Origin: Fibrella rubiginis
GTDB lineage: Bacteria; Bacteroidota; Bacteroidia; Cytophagales; Spirosomataceae
DNA length: 64,000 nt
Reading direction: 5' to 3'
NCBI RefSeq assembly: GCF_017353185.1
Contig: NZ_JAFMYV010000001.1
Coordinates: 1-64,000 of the forward strand
In this document: in pieces, positions 62,751 through 64,000 of the stretch
How positions within the stretch are numbered: position 1 is the first letter of the stretch
Layout of the letters: each line of letters begins with the position of its first letter
The notes under the pieces: generated by a model
What the model was told of the DNA's origin: nothing
Databases searched by the model: none
The model's input: the letters and a program-made list of their open reading frames with translations, nothing else
Translations under genes and position numbers: made by a program

Positions 62751-64000
62751 ATGACCGCTCGTCCTTCTATTTACCTTTGGCTGCTCTTTTGGGGGCTTTG
62801 TGTGCCCGTTTTGGCCCAGAGTACACTCAAACAGGCCGATCAGCAATTTGCCCAACTAGCCTACGCCAATGCCGCTGAATTATACGAAGGCGCACTGGGT
62901 CAGGCTCGATCCACCACTGAAAACGAAGTACGTAGCATTCGCTACAAACTGGGTGAATGCTACCGTCAGCTCCGCAATACGCAACAGGCCGAACGCGTAT
63001 ACCGCGATCTGGTTGGCGAAGGTAAATTGCCCACCAGCTACACCGATGCCTACCTTCATTTTGCCCAGGCACTAGCCAGCAACGGCAAATACAAAGAAGC
63101 TCAGGAAGCCTACGAAACCTTCACCAGTCTGCAAACCAGCAACCCGATAGACCCGCGCGGACCCCGGTTTTCAGCACTCTACAGTGACGTGAGTGCCCTG
63201 ACCAGCAATAGTGGCAGTTACCGCGTCGACTTTCTGGATCTCAACACCCGTAAAGCTGAATTTAGCCCCATGTATTTCCGCAACGGACTGGTGTTTGTTA
63301 CTTCGGCTGGGGCCGACAACAGCATCAGGCGGGTGTTCAACTGGGATAATTCACCTTTTCTGGACCTTTACTATGTGCCCGACATGTCGGTGTTGAAAGC
63401 CGACGATGCTGCCCGGATGGGCGGCGGCAAGTCAGGCCGTAAAGCCCTGCGGCAGCAGTCGTATCGGCTCTTGGGGCGCGACGATTTTACGGCCCGCACC
63501 GCCAACGACAGCCGCACAGTGGGTGTTTTTGGTGGAAACCAGGTGCAGGCAGGCGAAGGGTACGATATTATTCCGATGTCAGAATCGGATCAGTTTAGCC
63601 GATCGCTCAACACCAAGTATCACGAAGGTCCCGCTACGTTCAGCAGAGACGGGTCGCGGGTTATTTTCACGCGCAACAATTTCAACAACGGTCACGAACG
63701 CAAAAGCAGCGAGGGCATCAACAAGCTCAAACTATACACCGCCAAACAGACCAGTGGTGCCTGGAGCGACATCGAAGAGATGCCCTTCAACAGCGATGAG
63801 TATTCAACGGGTCACCCCACACTTACCGCCGACAACCTAACGCTTTACTTCGCCTCCGACATGCCTGGTGGTTTTGGTGGCACTGATATTTACAGTTCAC
63901 GCTGGGATGGTAACCGCTGGTCAGCACCGGTCAATATGGGGGCGGCTGTCAATTCAAAAGGCAATGAGTTATTTCCGTTCGTCGACGAAAAAAATAACCT
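62751..64000 (+). CDS. PorE/OmpA-like protein with TPR and WD40-like (PD40) repeats, 3' end beyond window
   Basis: An open frame runs from the ATG at 62751 to the window edge, 416 codons. A signal peptide (LFWGLCVPVLAQ) precedes TPR-like helices (LKQADQQFAQLAYANAAELY, LGECYRQLRNTQQAERVYRD, DAYLHFAQALASNGKYKEAQ). PD40-type propeller blades follow (GPATFSRDGSRVIFTRNNFN, HPTLTADNLTLYFASDMPGG, GTDIYSSRWDGNRWSAPVNM). This is the N-terminal layout of the OmpA-family PD40 proteins that commonly accompany PorP/SprF (PorE-like). The OmpA peptidoglycan-binding domain expected at the C-terminus lies outside the window. Confidence 0.9.
   Translation, partial: MTARPSIYLWLLFWGLCVPVLAQSTLKQADQQFAQLAYANAAELYEGALGQARSTTENEVRSIRYKLGECYRQLRNTQQAERVYRDLVGEGKLPTSYTDAYLHFAQALASNGKYKEAQEAYETFTSLQTSNPIDPRGPRFSALYSDVSALTSNSGSYRVDFLDLNTRKAEFSPMYFRNGLVFVTSAGADNSIRRVFNWDNSPFLDLYYVPDMSVLKADDAARMGGGKSGRKALRQQSYRLLGRDDFTARTANDSRTVGVFGGNQVQAGEGYDIIPMSESDQFSRSLNTKYHEGPATFSRDGSRVIFTRNNFNNGHERKSSEGINKLKLYTAKQTSGAWSDIEEMPFNSDEYSTGHPTLTADNLTLYFASDMPGGFGGTDIYSSRWDGNRWSAPVNMGAAVNSKGNELFPFVDEKNN

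Overview
The window reads as chromosome of a Bacteroidota bacterium of the order Cytophagales, probably close to Spirosoma and relatives. The reasons are two SusC/SusD pairs with the usual signal peptides, a type IX secretion (T9SS) CHU_C-type sorting domain on a giant adhesin, a PorP/SprF-like protein, FG-GAP/UnbV lipoproteins, a CrtD-like carotenoid desaturase, and almost no Shine-Dalgarno sequences. Family and organism assignments come from motif recognition only; no database search was run.

Layout. 1-734: 3'-truncated secreted protein, minus strand. 896-3571: small unknown protein, polytopic membrane protein, HisKA_3-type histidine kinase and LuxR/NarL-type response regulator, probably one operon. 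3617-5970 (minus): carotenoid desaturase translationally coupled to a lipoprotein. 6198-20150: two paralogous SusC/SusD pairs and a large FG-GAP/UnbV lipoprotein. 20226-25136: LEA-like lipoprotein, an outer-membrane protein remnant, rarA, an ECF sigma factor and adenine deaminase. 25278-38182: a nearly complete non-phosphorylating L-fucose pathway (UxaA-family dehydratase, two SDRs, fumarylacetoacetase-family hydrolase, amidohydrolase lactonase, fucose permease, mutarotase), split by an unrelated block (small AT-rich ORF, Uma2 nuclease-fold protein, another SDR, a secreted sugar-dehydrogenase-like protein). 38194-44139: broken zeta-toxin-like gene, GNAT acetyltransferase, cytidylate kinase, FAD oxidoreductase and a very large TolB/beta-barrel protein. 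44998-64000: a 5557-residue T9SS adhesin, a PorP/SprF-like protein and the start of a PorE/OmpA-like protein, a cassette that resembles the SprB-SprF gliding arrangement.

The most unusual signal cuts across these regions. At least six sites next to gene ends (and one inside a gene) carry long inverted repeats. In most, the arms are runs of a degenerate 8-12 nt 'word', and the word differs from site to site. One site (34443-34818) has such word blocks flanking a decayed gene for a four-helix-bundle protein of the 23S rRNA intervening-sequence type. Another is inserted in frame inside the FG-GAP gene, and a third is a perfect 68-bp inverted repeat inside the fucose operon. Together they suggest a family of hairpin elements conserved in structure but not in sequence. 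This is an inference to be tested. No tRNA, rRNA or CRISPR array was seen.
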